A stretch of DNA of 64,000 bases from JAHEFU01 sp041395205 (GTDB lineage: Bacteria > 4484-113 > JAFGCY01), in the NCBI GenBank assembly GCA_041395205.1, contig JAWLAZ010000002.1:62001-126000 (forward strand). Direction: 5' to 3'. Shown here one piece after another: positions 52,117-60,743 of this stretch. The first letter of the stretch is position 1; each line of letters begins with the position of its first letter. The position numbers were made by a program, and so were the translations under genes. The notes under the pieces are model-generated. The model ran no database searches and was not told where the DNA came from. It saw only the letters and a program-made list of their open reading frames with translations.

Positions 52117-52857
52117 CTAATGGGCGAGCTCCGTACGCTGCAGCTGCGCGCGCAGATTTTGGAGTGAACTCTCCGCTGCCTCGCTCCACTGTCCACGATC
52201 CCGCAGCCGTTCGATGATCGAGACCTCCAGTTCCCGCAGCTGGGCTAGGTTGTCCACACAATCGATATAGTTCAGCAGTGCAGCTTCCCTGAGGCTCCCG
52301 CTGACGCTGCCGAACATCAGGTGAATCCTCTTCCAGACCGTGACTTCGTGTGCCGGGGCAGGATTGAGCAGTGCATGCTCCACCGCAGCCTGCAAGGGTT
52401 CCGCATAGCCGTTGCGGAAGGCCCAGAGGCTGACATCCGACCAGAAGCGGATGGAGCAGGCCTCCGGAGGGATCCGCTCGAGCATTGTCATGAATTCCTG
52501 CTCGGTGAATGGTTCAGCCAGCATCCCGTCGCGGATCGTAAGCTGGCGGACCAGCATGGATTCCCGCTCCGCATTACCCATAGCCGTGGACACCGGCTCA
52601 CGCAGCTCCGCAAGAAATGCGTCCATTTCGCTGCGCATGTCTGTGCCGAATCCCGCGATGATGCCGAGGCGAGTATGCAGCAGATTCCAGCGCAGGGCCT
52701 CACGCCGATCGGCATCGGTCACCAATACTTCCAGCCGGTCAAGCTGCTGATCCAGCTCCTGCAAGGCCTCCGTGAGCTTGCCGGCTTCATAGAGCCGCAG
52801 CGCAGCGCCCATCAGCTCCCGGAGTTCGGGGAGAATCCTGTCAAGAATGTACTTCAT
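52117..52857 (-). CDS. Helical protein of an unnamed paralogous family (member 4)
   Basis: A 246-residue helical protein, the most divergent member: EFMTMLERIPPEACSIRFWS, VSLWAFRNGYAEPLQAAVEH and VTVWKRIHLMFGSVSGSL keep the pattern, but the VPQI-x-EFR motif has become LAQLRELEV. The ATG at 52857 has an AGGGA ribosome site; a TTG nine codons upstream is possible. It lies 50 bases upstream of member 3 on the same strand, so the two may be one operon. Confidence 0.65.
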   Translation of the reverse strand: MKYILDRILPELRELMGAALRLYEAGKLTEALQELDQQLDRLEVLVTDADRREALRWNLLHTRLGIIAGFGTDMRSEMDAFLAELREPVSTAMGNAERESMLVRQLTIRDGMLAEPFTEQEFMTMLERIPPEACSIRFWSDVSLWAFRNGYAEPLQAAVEHALLNPAPAHEVTVWKRIHLMFGSVSGSLREAALLNYIDCVDNLAQLRELEVSIIERLRDRGQWSEAAESSLQNLRAQLQRTELAH

Positions 52858-52925
52858 GTTTTCCCTGAGATCCCCATCTAACAAAACAAGTATGAAGCCA
52901 GAATTGCTGATTCCACTCCTGCACC

Positions 52926-52931
52926 TAAACT
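52926..52931 (+). promoter_or_regulatory. -10 element before a possible CTG start
   Basis: TAAACT lies 6 bases before an in-frame CTG at 52938 of the YeiH-like gene. This is the modal leaderless spacing seen elsewhere in the window. Confidence 0.4.
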
Positions 52932-52937
52932 AGGCTT

Positions 52938-53945
52938 CTGCAGTCACTCACCAGATTATTACCGGGATTCGCGATTTCCGCATTGACGGGCTTTCTCGCC
53001 ATCATGCTGTCCGCCTGGCTCGCTTCATCCACGGGCCTGCTGATCGAAGGCATGGTAATCGGAATCGTGCTCGGGATCATTCTTGGCAACAGCCTGCGCC
53101 TGCCTGATTCACTGCATGAGGGGATCGCATTCTGCAGCAAGCCGATGCTGGAGGCCGCGGTCGTGATCGTGGGCTTCCGCATGAATTTCCTGGACCTTGC
53201 CGGGATCGGTCTGCCGGCCCTGCTGGCCGTGCTGATCAGCGTGCCGGGAATCCTGCTGCTGGCGATAATGCTGGGGCGGATCTTCCGCGTGCAGGGCAGC
53301 CTGCCGATTCTGCTCGGGGTCGGCACGGCGATCTGCGGCAGCAGTGCGATCGCGGCGGTCAGCCCCGTCGTGAAGGCCAGCCGCGAGGAAGCGGCGGTCA
53401 GCATTTCGGCGATCAACATCCTCAGCGCGGCCGGGGTGCTGGTGTTTTCCTGGCTGAGCTACATCCTGCCCCTGACTGACAGCGCCTATGGCGTGTGGAG
53501 TGGGCTGTCGATGCAGGCCGTGCCGACCGCCATCGCCGCCGCAGGGGCCCGGCTGGGCGGAGAGGCATTGGCGAGCGGCACGCTGGTGAAGATGGCGCGG
53601 GTGGCGATGCTGGTGCCGGTCAGCGTGGTGATCAGCCTGCTGGCCCAGCGCGGCAGGCAGGCGGAGGATGGAGCACCGGCCCGTGTCAGCATGCCGCTGT
53701 TCATCGTGCTGTTCCTCGCCGCCGGGATCATCAGCACGCTCGGGCTGGTTCCGGAGCCGGGACTGAAGGCCCTCGAATGGCTGTCCTCGACGATGCTCGT
53801 GATCTCAATGACCGCCATCGGGATCTCGGTGGACTTCGCTGCCCTGCGGCGCAGTGCGGGTACGGCACTGGGAAAAGGCGCGTTTCTTTTCCTTATCCTG
53901 TCTGTGTTTTCCTACTTCTGGTGCCTTTTCTTCCTGAATCGCTGA
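52938..53945 (+). CDS. YeiH/UPF0324-family membrane transporter
   Basis: A polytopic protein of about 335 residues with ten or so membrane helices. The family signature GVGTAICGSSAIAAVSPV (about 127-144) is intact, along with the N-terminal GMVIGIVLGIILGNSLRLP. Members are annotated as putative sulfate exporters, but experimental support is thin. The start is uncertain: no ATG precedes the conserved N-terminus. TTG at 52983 is the usual choice, while CTG at 52938 adds LLPGFAISALTGF-like residues typical of the family and has TAAACT 6 bases upstream. Confidence 0.85.
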   Translation: MQSLTRLLPGFAISALTGFLAIMLSAWLASSTGLLIEGMVIGIVLGIILGNSLRLPDSLHEGIAFCSKPMLEAAVVIVGFRMNFLDLAGIGLPALLAVLISVPGILLLAIMLGRIFRVQGSLPILLGVGTAICGSSAIAAVSPVVKASREEAAVSISAINILSAAGVLVFSWLSYILPLTDSAYGVWSGLSMQAVPTAIAAAGARLGGEALASGTLVKMARVAMLVPVSVVISLLAQRGRQAEDGAPARVSMPLFIVLFLAAGIISTLGLVPEPGLKALEWLSSTMLVISMTAIGISVDFAALRRSAGTALGKGAFLFLILSVFSYFWCLFFLNR

Positions 53946-54009
53946 TTCAGCCGGAATATTCCATCCCCAACTTATCCACAGGCCAGTTATTTGCGACAAT
54001 AAGCTGTAC

Positions 54010-55041
54010 ATGGCTGAGGGTGGAAAGCATGTGGTTTTCGGGGCAAACGGGCCGGTCGGATCCGAGCTCGTGCGCATCCTCGCGGAACGCGGCCAGCAGG
54101 TGGTCGCCGCCTCACGGCGCGGCGGCTTCAAGGCCCCGGCCGGAGTCAAGGCTGTGGTTGGCGATGCCTCGCGGACCGAAGACACATACCGGCTCTGCAT
54201 GGGCAGCGATACGGTCTACTGCTGTGTGGGCATCGACTACACCAAGTGGAGCGAAAGCTGGCCGGGCATCATCAACGGCCTGATCGAGGGCGTGAGCAAT
54301 GCCGGCAGCCGGCTGGTCTTCGCTGACAACCTCTACAGCTACGGCCCCGTCAGCGAGGTGATGCAGGAGGACCTGCCGCTCACCAGCTATGGTGAGAAGC
54401 CTGCCCTCAGGGCCAGACTGGTGCGCAACCTGCTGCGCGCCCATGAAAGCGGACGCTGCCCGACCGTGATCGTCAAGGCCAGCGACTTCTACGGCCCCGG
54501 CGTGCGCAATGCGATGCTCGGCGAGCGGGTCTTCCCGAATGCCCTGGCCGGCAAGCCGGCGCAGATGCTCGGCGATGTCAGCAAGCGCCATGCCTATACA
54601 TACGCCCCGGACTTCGCCCGCGCGCTGGCCACGGTCGCCCCGGACCGCAGTGCCTACGGGAAGATCTGGAACTGCCCGAACGCCCCGGCGCTGTCCACGG
54701 AGGAAGTGCTGGCCCTGGTCTACCGCGAGGCCGGCCACGAGCTGCGTATCCAGAGCATGCCGAAGCTGCTGCTGAACATCGTTGCCAGCTTCAACCCGCT
54801 GCTGCGCAGCGTGCGTGAGATGCTCTACCAGTTCGAAAGCGACTTCCTCGTGGACGACAGCCGCTTCCGCGAGAAGTACGGCTTCGAGCCCACTCCGCTG
54901 CTGGAGGGAATCCGTGCCACACTGGACTGGTACCGCCGCCAGGGAGATGGCAACGGTAACGGCAATGGCAATGGGAATGGACACGCACAGCCAGCGGCGG
55001 ATCAGACGACGGCTGTGCAGCCCGACGGCGGCAAGGGTTAG
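54010..55041 (+). CDS. NAD(P)-dependent epimerase/dehydratase-like protein
   Basis: A 343-residue extended-SDR protein: Rossmann motif HVVFGANGPVGSELVRIL (about 7-24), a GDASRTEDTY acidic region, SY-type catalytic area LVFADNLYSYGPVSEVM and VKASDFYGPGVRNAM. The SY in LYSYG and the following K are not in the strict YxxxK order, so it may be a binding or atypical family member. The C-terminus ends in a low-complexity GNGNGNGNGNG stretch (GGCAAT repeats) of unknown use. GACAAT is 9 bases before the ATG; a single TTATCCACA lies at 53971-53979. Confidence 0.82.
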   Translation: MAEGGKHVVFGANGPVGSELVRILAERGQQVVAASRRGGFKAPAGVKAVVGDASRTEDTYRLCMGSDTVYCCVGIDYTKWSESWPGIINGLIEGVSNAGSRLVFADNLYSYGPVSEVMQEDLPLTSYGEKPALRARLVRNLLRAHESGRCPTVIVKASDFYGPGVRNAMLGERVFPNALAGKPAQMLGDVSKRHAYTYAPDFARALATVAPDRSAYGKIWNCPNAPALSTEEVLALVYREAGHELRIQSMPKLLLNIVASFNPLLRSVREMLYQFESDFLVDDSRFREKYGFEPTPLLEGIRATLDWYRRQGDGNGNGNGNGNGHAQPAADQTTAVQPDGGKG

Positions 55042-55928
55042 CCCTTCCAGAGCAGCAGCACGGCCCCGACCACCAGCAAGGCACTTGGCAGCCAGCGTGT
55101 GTGCGTCTGCTCCCCGAACCAGCGTCCGCCGAGCCAGACGGCGATGAACACGCTGAGCTGCGTGACAGGTTCGACCACGCTCGGCTTCAGGTCCCGCAGG
55201 GCCACGAGCAGCATCACATAAGCTCCCATTCCGGATACCGCGCCGATCCAGGCGATGCCTGCGCGCTCGCGGTGCAGCGCGGCGATCTCGCCGAGGCGGC
55301 CGCGCCAGAGCAGGATCAGCGCGCCGATCAGCACCGCAGGCAGGTTGTCAAGGAAGGCATAGGCCAGCGGCGGGGCGAGACCGGCGACGCTCTTGTCGAT
55401 CAGGCGTCCGGTGGCCAGCCCGAAGGCGTAGACCAGCATGCCCCAGGCCCCGGGCTGGCGCAGCACCAGCATTGGATGCAGCGAGCAGTGCCAGTCCGCG
55501 CCGGGTTTCAGGTTGAGCAGCACAACGCCGAGCATCACGACGAGGATCCCGGCCAGCGGGATCAGCCCGAAGCTGGCAGTGCCGAACACGATGTCGAGCA
55601 GGTAGAGGAACAGGAAGGCCGTGGCGTAGAGCGGCGTGAGGTAGCTGACCTCGCCGACGCTCATGGCATGTACATAGGTGTGGAAGGACAGTGCGTAGAT
55701 CAGCCCGCTCGCCAGACAGGGCAGGATCCAGCCGCTGATGCCGGCGAAGTACTGCGGGTCCTGCCAGGCCTGCCAGAGCACGACGGGCAGGAGCAGGCCG
55801 ATGCCGATCCCGAAGTAGAGCGTGGTGGCGGCGATGCTGCCCCGGCCTTGCCCCAGCGCCTTGACCAGCGGGCGCTCCAGCCCGAGGCCGATGATGCGCA
55901 GGAGGAGAGCCAGGAGGGCGATTGACAC
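55038..55928 (-). CDS. EamA-family (DMT superfamily) permease
   Basis: A 296-residue permease with ten membrane helices in two EamA halves. Visible are the N-terminal RPLVKALGQGRGSIAATTLY, the middle SVGEVSYLTPLYATAFLFLY and the second-half EPVTQLSVFIAVWLGGRWFGE. DMT transporters export or exchange amino acids, nucleotides and other metabolites; the substrate is unknown. The start is GTG with TACACT 8 bases upstream. Its TAA interlocks with the epimerase stop (55038-55041). Confidence 0.88.
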   Translation of the reverse strand: MSIALLALLLRIIGLGLERPLVKALGQGRGSIAATTLYFGIGIGLLLPVVLWQAWQDPQYFAGISGWILPCLASGLIYALSFHTYVHAMSVGEVSYLTPLYATAFLFLYLLDIVFGTASFGLIPLAGILVVMLGVVLLNLKPGADWHCSLHPMLVLRQPGAWGMLVYAFGLATGRLIDKSVAGLAPPLAYAFLDNLPAVLIGALILLWRGRLGEIAALHRERAGIAWIGAVSGMGAYVMLLVALRDLKPSVVEPVTQLSVFIAVWLGGRWFGEQTHTRWLPSALLVVGAVLLLWKG

Positions 55929-56035
55929 GGATAGAGAGTGTAGCGCGGGAGAGGGAGGAGCTCTCAGAGAACTTAACCACAGAGGGCACAGTGGACACAG
56001 AGTAACTTTTATTTGACTTATTTAATACTTCATGT

Positions 56036-56041
56036 TAGTAT
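56036..56041 (+). promoter_or_regulatory. -10 element of a leaderless promoter
   Basis: TAGTAT stands 6 bases before the ATG at 56048. Confidence 0.5.
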
Positions 56042-56047
56042 AGTACT

Positions 56048-56431
56048 ATGGAAACAACGGATAATCGTGACCAACTGTCCCAGGCAGCAATTGGTGCAGC
56101 AATCGAAGTGCATCGAATACTGGGTCCTGGCCTGATGGAAAGCACTTATGAAAGTTGCCTTGCTTATGAACTCAGTCTGCGAAATGTGCCATTTGCTCAG
56201 CAACTGTCCCTGCCCGTGAACTATAAGGACCATGTCGTTTCCAGTGCGCTGAAAATGGATTTCGTGGTAGACAACGCACTGATACTCGAACTTAAGGCAG
56301 TGGAAGCCATCAACGATATCCATAAGGCGCAGTTGCTTACATATCTCAAACTGTCAGGTCTGCGGACCGGATTGATCATCAATTTCAATGTCAAACTGCT
56401 GAAGCATGGCATCCTGAGAATGGTCAATTAG
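56048..56431 (+). CDS. GxxExxY protein
   Basis: A 127-residue protein with the family hallmark GPGLMESTYESCLAYEL (about 27-43), which gives it its name, and the C-terminal LLKHGILRMVN. It also has the FVVDNALILELKAVE core of a PD-(D/E)xK-like fold (Asp, Glu, Lys), so a nuclease-like or nucleic-acid-binding role is inferred. These proteins often sit near mobile or repeated sequence. GC content is lower than the neighbours, suggesting transfer. The ATG is leaderless. Confidence 0.85.
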   Translation: METTDNRDQLSQAAIGAAIEVHRILGPGLMESTYESCLAYELSLRNVPFAQQLSLPVNYKDHVVSSALKMDFVVDNALILELKAVEAINDIHKAQLLTYLKLSGLRTGLIINFNVKLLKHGILRMVN

Positions 56432-56476
56432 GCTTTGACGATATTAAACTCTCTGTGCGCCCTGCGCACTCTGTGG

Positions 56477-57265
56477 TTAGACTTCTGCGTTCTCCTCTTC
56501 CTCCCAATACTCCAGTTCCTCCTCGATCCACTCACGGCATTGCCAGTACTTGCGCTCGAGGTCCTCACTGTCCCCCACGAAGTACAGCGGCTCCAGCCGT
56601 GCATGCACTTCCGCAGGGAGGTGGTGGTGCAGGTAGCGCGCGCCCCAGTCATAGCGGGCGGGGTCGTAACGGATGCGCAGCAGGCGCATCAGCGTTGCCA
56701 GCAGCATCTGGTTGTAGAAGCTCAGTGCATCTATCGGATGGCCGCGCTTCAGCTCCTTTTCAGGCAGGTGGCGGTAGAGACGGAAATGCTCCGCCACATA
56801 GGGCACCCGGGCCCGGGCCCTGGCAATCTGCTCCTGCATGTCGATGTGCACGGGATTGACGCAGCCCGTCCTGTCGAACAGGATCACGGGCATGCCGTGG
56901 ATCTCGATCTCGTTGAATTGCGGAGTGTCACGCTGGCCGCGCCTGCGGAAGCAGAGATCGATCATCAGGTGTTCGGGGGCATCCGCGAGCTGATAGAAGC
57001 ACTGGCTCATGCCGTGCCAGGCGGGCTCCGCCATGCGGTTGCGGGCGGAGATCGGCGACAACTCCGTCAGCACCTGCTCCACGAGCGCGAAGCCCTCTTC
57101 GATCCACTCGCCATCCACCTCGAACTGCACGTCGAGGTCGCTTAGTTCATCGTCGCGCCCGAAGGCCTTGCTGCCGCCGAGCCACATCGCATCCACCTGC
57201 TCCAGCGGCTCGAAGGCCGCGCGCAGCTTCTCGGTCAGCAATTCCGCTGTGATCTTCATTGTCAT
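56477..57265 (-). CDS. Nucleotidyltransferase-fold protein
   Basis: A 262-residue protein with a Pol-beta-type nucleotidyltransferase N-terminus: LGGSKAFGRDDELSDLDVQF has GGS (30-32) and the two aspartates D43 and D45 that bind metal. The C-terminal half is helical, resembling aminoglycoside or lincosamide nucleotidyltransferases, but no resistance is shown. The ATG has GGGGAG 9 bases upstream and follows the peptidase gene by 13 bases on the same strand, so they are probably co-transcribed. Confidence 0.78.
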   Translation of the reverse strand: MTMKITAELLTEKLRAAFEPLEQVDAMWLGGSKAFGRDDELSDLDVQFEVDGEWIEEGFALVEQVLTELSPISARNRMAEPAWHGMSQCFYQLADAPEHLMIDLCFRRRGQRDTPQFNEIEIHGMPVILFDRTGCVNPVHIDMQEQIARARARVPYVAEHFRLYRHLPEKELKRGHPIDALSFYNQMLLATLMRLLRIRYDPARYDWGARYLHHHLPAEVHARLEPLYFVGDSEDLERKYWQCREWIEEELEYWEEEENAEV

Positions 57266-57278
57266 TTCCGTTGCTCCC

Positions 57279-58361
57279 CTAGCCGATCACCTGCAGCTCC
57301 GTCGGCAGGCTGTTGAGATTCTCGCAGCCTCCGTCGGTCAGCAGCAGCATGTCCTCGATGCGCACCCCACCCTCGCCGGGCAGATAGATTCCCGGCTCAC
57401 AGGATGTGACATTCCCGGATTCCAGCACACCCTCGTAGTTCCAGAGCAGGCGCGGATCCTCATGGATGGCAATCCCCACTCCGTGACCGAGGCCATGCCC
57501 GAAGTGCTCTGCATGCCCGGCACCGGCAATGTATTCGCGTGCCACTTTGTCAACCTCACAGCCGCGCAGGCCGGGACGCAGGGCAATGCTGGCCAGCTCC
57601 TTGGCTTCGCGTACGGTGTTGTAGACAGCGCGCCATTGCTGCGGACAGTCGCCGATGAAGACGGTGCGCGTCATGTCACTGCAGTAGTTGCTGAGCCGCA
57701 CCCCCATGTCGATTGTCAGCGGAGCGGCGGGCACCACCTGTCGATCGGTGTAGCCCGCATGCGGGCGGGAGGCGTGGTCGCCGCTGGCAACGATCGGCGG
57801 GAAGCTCATGCCCTCGGCCCCGAGCCGCCGTGCCTGGAATTCGATCTCCAGCGCGATCTCACGCTCCGTGGTGTCGCGGCCGATGCGCGACAGCACATGT
57901 GTGAACACGGCCTCGCCCATGGCCACCGCCTCGCGGATCAGGGCGATCTCGGCGGCGTCCTTGCGGAGGCGCAGGTTCTCAACCAGTTTCACGGTCGGGA
58001 CCGGTTCAATGTTGGCAAGGGCCGCAAGCTGGCTGAAGCTCAGCTGTGACATATGCCCGGCCTCGATGCCAACGCGGCTGCGGTGGCTGTCCGGCAGCAG
58101 GCTGGCAAGGACATCCGGCAGGGGCCGGAGCGCGGAGTCCGCGATTTCAAGCGGCAGGCCGGCGATGTTCGCGGCAGCACGCTCGTGGTAGCGGAAGTCG
58201 GTGATGAAGCGTCCCGGTGCATCGGGACTGAGGAGGATGGCGGCGGTGCTGCCGGTGAAGCCGCTGAGGTAGAAGATGTTGTCGGGCTGCGTGACCAGCA
58301 GGTGGTCGAGCGCCAGCTCCGCGAGCTTCTCCCTCAGCGTATTGATACGCTGGGTATGCAT
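57279..58361 (-). CDS. M24-family Xaa-Pro aminopeptidase
   Basis: A 360-residue creatinase/prolidase-type peptidase that removes N-terminal residues before proline. The metal ligands are intact: TIDMGVRLSNYCSDMTRT (two Asp), FGHGLGHGVGI (His), SCEPGIYLPG (Glu) and VRIEDMLLL (Glu). An N-terminal creatinase-like domain of about 120 residues precedes. The ATG has an AAGGAAAG ribosome site. It is followed on the same strand by the nucleotidyltransferase gene. Confidence 0.93.
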   Translation of the reverse strand: MHTQRINTLREKLAELALDHLLVTQPDNIFYLSGFTGSTAAILLSPDAPGRFITDFRYHERAAANIAGLPLEIADSALRPLPDVLASLLPDSHRSRVGIEAGHMSQLSFSQLAALANIEPVPTVKLVENLRLRKDAAEIALIREAVAMGEAVFTHVLSRIGRDTTEREIALEIEFQARRLGAEGMSFPPIVASGDHASRPHAGYTDRQVVPAAPLTIDMGVRLSNYCSDMTRTVFIGDCPQQWRAVYNTVREAKELASIALRPGLRGCEVDKVAREYIAGAGHAEHFGHGLGHGVGIAIHEDPRLLWNYEGVLESGNVTSCEPGIYLPGEGGVRIEDMLLLTDGGCENLNSLPTELQVIG

Positions 58362-58531
58362 GGTGCTTTCCTTCGATGACGGTAAAGACGCACCGGCCCC
58401 TCGCGGGACCGGGGTGGACGAATGGGGAGCTACCCCATGGACGATACGGCTGCCTGTTGGATCAGTTATACCGTATATCAGGGAGCAAGGAACAAGGAAC
58501 AGGTTGCAGGTCAGTAAACAGTAAACAGTGG
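58362..58531. repeat. Heptamer repeats between genes
   Basis: A gap of about 170 bases. 58485-58505 has GGGAGCAAGGAACAAGGAAC and 58510-58540 has GTCAGTAAACAGTAAACAG and GTCAGTGGTCAG units. No gene is seen. Confidence 0.6.
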
Positions 58532-59092
58532 TCAGTGGTCAGAGGAACTGTCGCCCGTATCGCGCTTGAGCAGGTATTGGTTGCTGACAATCCCGTTGGC
58601 ATAGGCGGCGGAGGACTTCAGTTCCAGGCCACAGGGCGGGACATTGCCATCGAAGAGCGGGATGCCCCGGCCCAGCAATACGGGGGCCAGGGAGATCGTC
58701 ATTTCGTCAATCAGGCCCGCTGCCAGGAACTGGCGGATCACATCCCCGCCGTCAATGTAGAGATTGGCAAAGCCCCGGCCGGCAAGCTCACTTACGACCT
58801 CATGTGGAGTGCCGCTCGTGAGACTGGCGCACTCCGCATACTCCGCCGGGATCTCCCGCAGGGAACGGCTCAGCACCACCACCGGTTTGTCATAGTGCCA
58901 GACCCCGAAACCGAGCACGGTTTCGAAGCTGTGGCGGCCCATCACGATCGCGTCAATCCGTGCGATGTGCTCCGCCCAGCCATAATCGCTGCCGTCATCC
59001 GGGTCGGGAATGGACGTGAGCCAGTCCACCCCGCCCTGTTCGTCGGCAATGAATCCGTCGAGGCTCGTTGCAATGAATACGTAGTTGGCCAT
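58532..59092 (-). CDS. Dihydrofolate-reductase-like (RibD C-terminal) protein
   Basis: A 186-residue protein of the DHFR/RibD-C fold: VFIATSLDGFIADEQGG (about 5-21), IVMGRHSFETVL (about 49-60), VVVLSRSL and the C-terminal LYIDGGDVIRQFLAAGLIDE. It probably reduces a substrate with NADPH; it is not the true folate enzyme. TATCTT lies 10 bases before the ATG. Function in this cell is unknown. Confidence 0.85.
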   Translation of the reverse strand: MANYVFIATSLDGFIADEQGGVDWLTSIPDPDDGSDYGWAEHIARIDAIVMGRHSFETVLGFGVWHYDKPVVVLSRSLREIPAEYAECASLTSGTPHEVVSELAGRGFANLYIDGGDVIRQFLAAGLIDEMTISLAPVLLGRGIPLFDGNVPPCGLELKSSAAYANGIVSNQYLLKRDTGDSSSDH

Positions 59093-59312
59093 GGTGGGAA
59101 TGAAGATAGCAGGTGGGGTCGTGATCGGTGGATGTCTTGCTCATTTCCGACAGATCCGTTATCAGAATGAATACCGGCTTCCAATTGTCCGACCAAATGC
59201 GCAGCTCCGGCTGCGCCTCCGCTACGCGCTCCGACAATTCACACCTGACTCGCTCCGGACCACCGTTGTCCGGATTGCTCCGGACCTCCCCTACTGCTGA
59301 AGCAGGTAGCTC
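59093..59312. repeat. Short hairpin-word region
   Basis: The 220-base gap between the DHFR-like gene and mreB carries GCGCAG-CTCCGG-CTGCGC, CTACGC, GTCCGGA/TCCGGAC with CTCC and AGCAGG phrases (59195-59305). No gene is seen. Confidence 0.65.
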
Positions 59313-60353
59313 CTACCCCAGCATGTACTTGAAGCGGTCCAGGTCCTCAAGGACCTTCATCGTGCCCAGTACCACGGCGCTCAGCGGGTCGTCGGCAACC
59401 TTGGTGACGATGCCCGTGTCACGGCTGATCAGGATGTCGAGATCGCGCAGCAGTGCACCGCCGCCGGCCAGCACGATGCCCTTGTCAATGATGTCGGCCG
59501 CCAGCTCCGGCGGGCATTCCTCGAGTGTGTAGCGCACGCAGCGCAGGATCTCGTCGATGCGCTCACCCATCGCCTCGCGGATGTCCTCGGTGGTGATCTC
59601 GACAACCTTCGGCAGGCCGGTGACCTGGTCCATACCGCGCATTTCCGTTGTCAGGTTCTCACTCTGGCTGTGGGCCGCGCCGATGGAGATCTTGATGCGC
59701 TCCGCGGTGCGCTCGCCGATCTGCATGTTGAAGCGACGCCGCGCGTAGACGATGATCGACTTGTCGAGCGCGTCCCCGGCGGTGCGGATCGAGTTGCTGA
59801 CGACCACGCCGCCCAGCGAGATCACCGCGACCTCGGTGGTACCGCCGCCGATGTCCACGATCATGTTGCCGCCGGGTTCATCAATGGGCATGTTGCAGCC
59901 GATCGCCGCCGCCATTGGCTCGTCGATCAGGCCTTCCCAGCGAGCGCCGGTGCGGATCGCCGCATCGCGCACGGCCTTGCGCTCGACCGCCGTGATGCCG
60001 GAGGGGATGCCGATCACCACGCGGTGCGGGAGCTGGACCATGCCGAAGTCCGCCTTGGCCTTCTCGATGAAGGCGCGCAGCATCTGCTCCGTCTTCTCCC
60101 AGTCGGCGATCACGCCGTCGCGCAGCGGGCGCATGGCGATCACGCGAGAGGGGGTCTTGCCGATCATGGACTTGGCTTCCTCACCGACCGCCAGCACCTC
60201 ATCGGTGCTCAGATCGATGGCCACCACACTGGGTTCGCGCAGCACGATGCCCCGCCCCTTGACGAACACGAGGGTGTTCGCCGTGCCGAGGTCGATGCCG
60301 ATATCGGCCGATAAATGGCCGAACATGCCGAATAACCAGTCGTAGAAGCCCAT
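59313..60353 (-). CDS. mreB: Rod-shape-determining actin homologue MreB
   Basis: A 346-residue MreB: the ATP-binding blocks IGIDLGTANTLVFVKGRGI (about 19-37), NMIVDIGGGTTEVAVISLGG (about 163-182) and VLAGGGALLRDLDILI (about 296-311) are intact. MreB organises cell-wall synthesis in rod-shaped cells, so the organism is probably rod-shaped. The amphipathic N-terminus is FYDWLFGMFG. TAAGAT is about 11 bases before the ATG. mreC/mreD are not adjacent. Confidence 0.96.
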   Translation of the reverse strand: MGFYDWLFGMFGHLSADIGIDLGTANTLVFVKGRGIVLREPSVVAIDLSTDEVLAVGEEAKSMIGKTPSRVIAMRPLRDGVIADWEKTEQMLRAFIEKAKADFGMVQLPHRVVIGIPSGITAVERKAVRDAAIRTGARWEGLIDEPMAAAIGCNMPIDEPGGNMIVDIGGGTTEVAVISLGGVVVSNSIRTAGDALDKSIIVYARRRFNMQIGERTAERIKISIGAAHSQSENLTTEMRGMDQVTGLPKVVEITTEDIREAMGERIDEILRCVRYTLEECPPELAADIIDKGIVLAGGGALLRDLDILISRDTGIVTKVADDPLSAVVLGTMKVLEDLDRFKYMLG

Positions 60354-60743
60354 TGCGCGTGGATATCTTACTCCCTATTCGGATCAATGCACAGCTTGTT
60401 AACGGGCCTGCAGTGTTAATGGGCTCTGGCAGTGGCGCGGACCGCGGGCTGGAGCTGCGTGGGTAACAGCTGATGGGGGATGTGCGGGGAAGTGGTGGGG
60501 AAAAGTTGGAACGGGCACCTTCCATCCATTCGGTTTGCACAGGATATAGGTAGTTCAGCCGGACGTTGGGAACCCGTTCCCTGTATGATTTGTAACACAT
60601 TTGCTGTCGAGAATCAATACTCAGCTTTGCTGAGATGCACAATATCAATTCCCGTAGTGTTCCCTGCAAGGGGCTGGAACACTCTCACGGGGCCCTGCCC
60701 GCTCCGCAACATCCATCCCTGGCCGGACGTATAATCCCCAGCA
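60354..60743. other. Gene-free region upstream of mreB and the coiled-coil gene
   Basis: 390 bases without a credible gene. It carries the mreB promoter area (TAAGAT near 60365) and, at 60730-60735, TATAAT 8 bases before the next ATG. I see no other structure in it. Confidence 0.5.

Noticed and set aside
53971..53979. Single perfect TTATCCACA upstream of the epimerase gene
   Set aside because: One isolated box without AT-rich context or companions does not make an origin.
54940..54985. GGCAAT hexamer run at the end of the epimerase gene as a possible CRISPR or regulatory repeat
   Set aside because: It is in frame and encodes a GN repeat tail of the protein.
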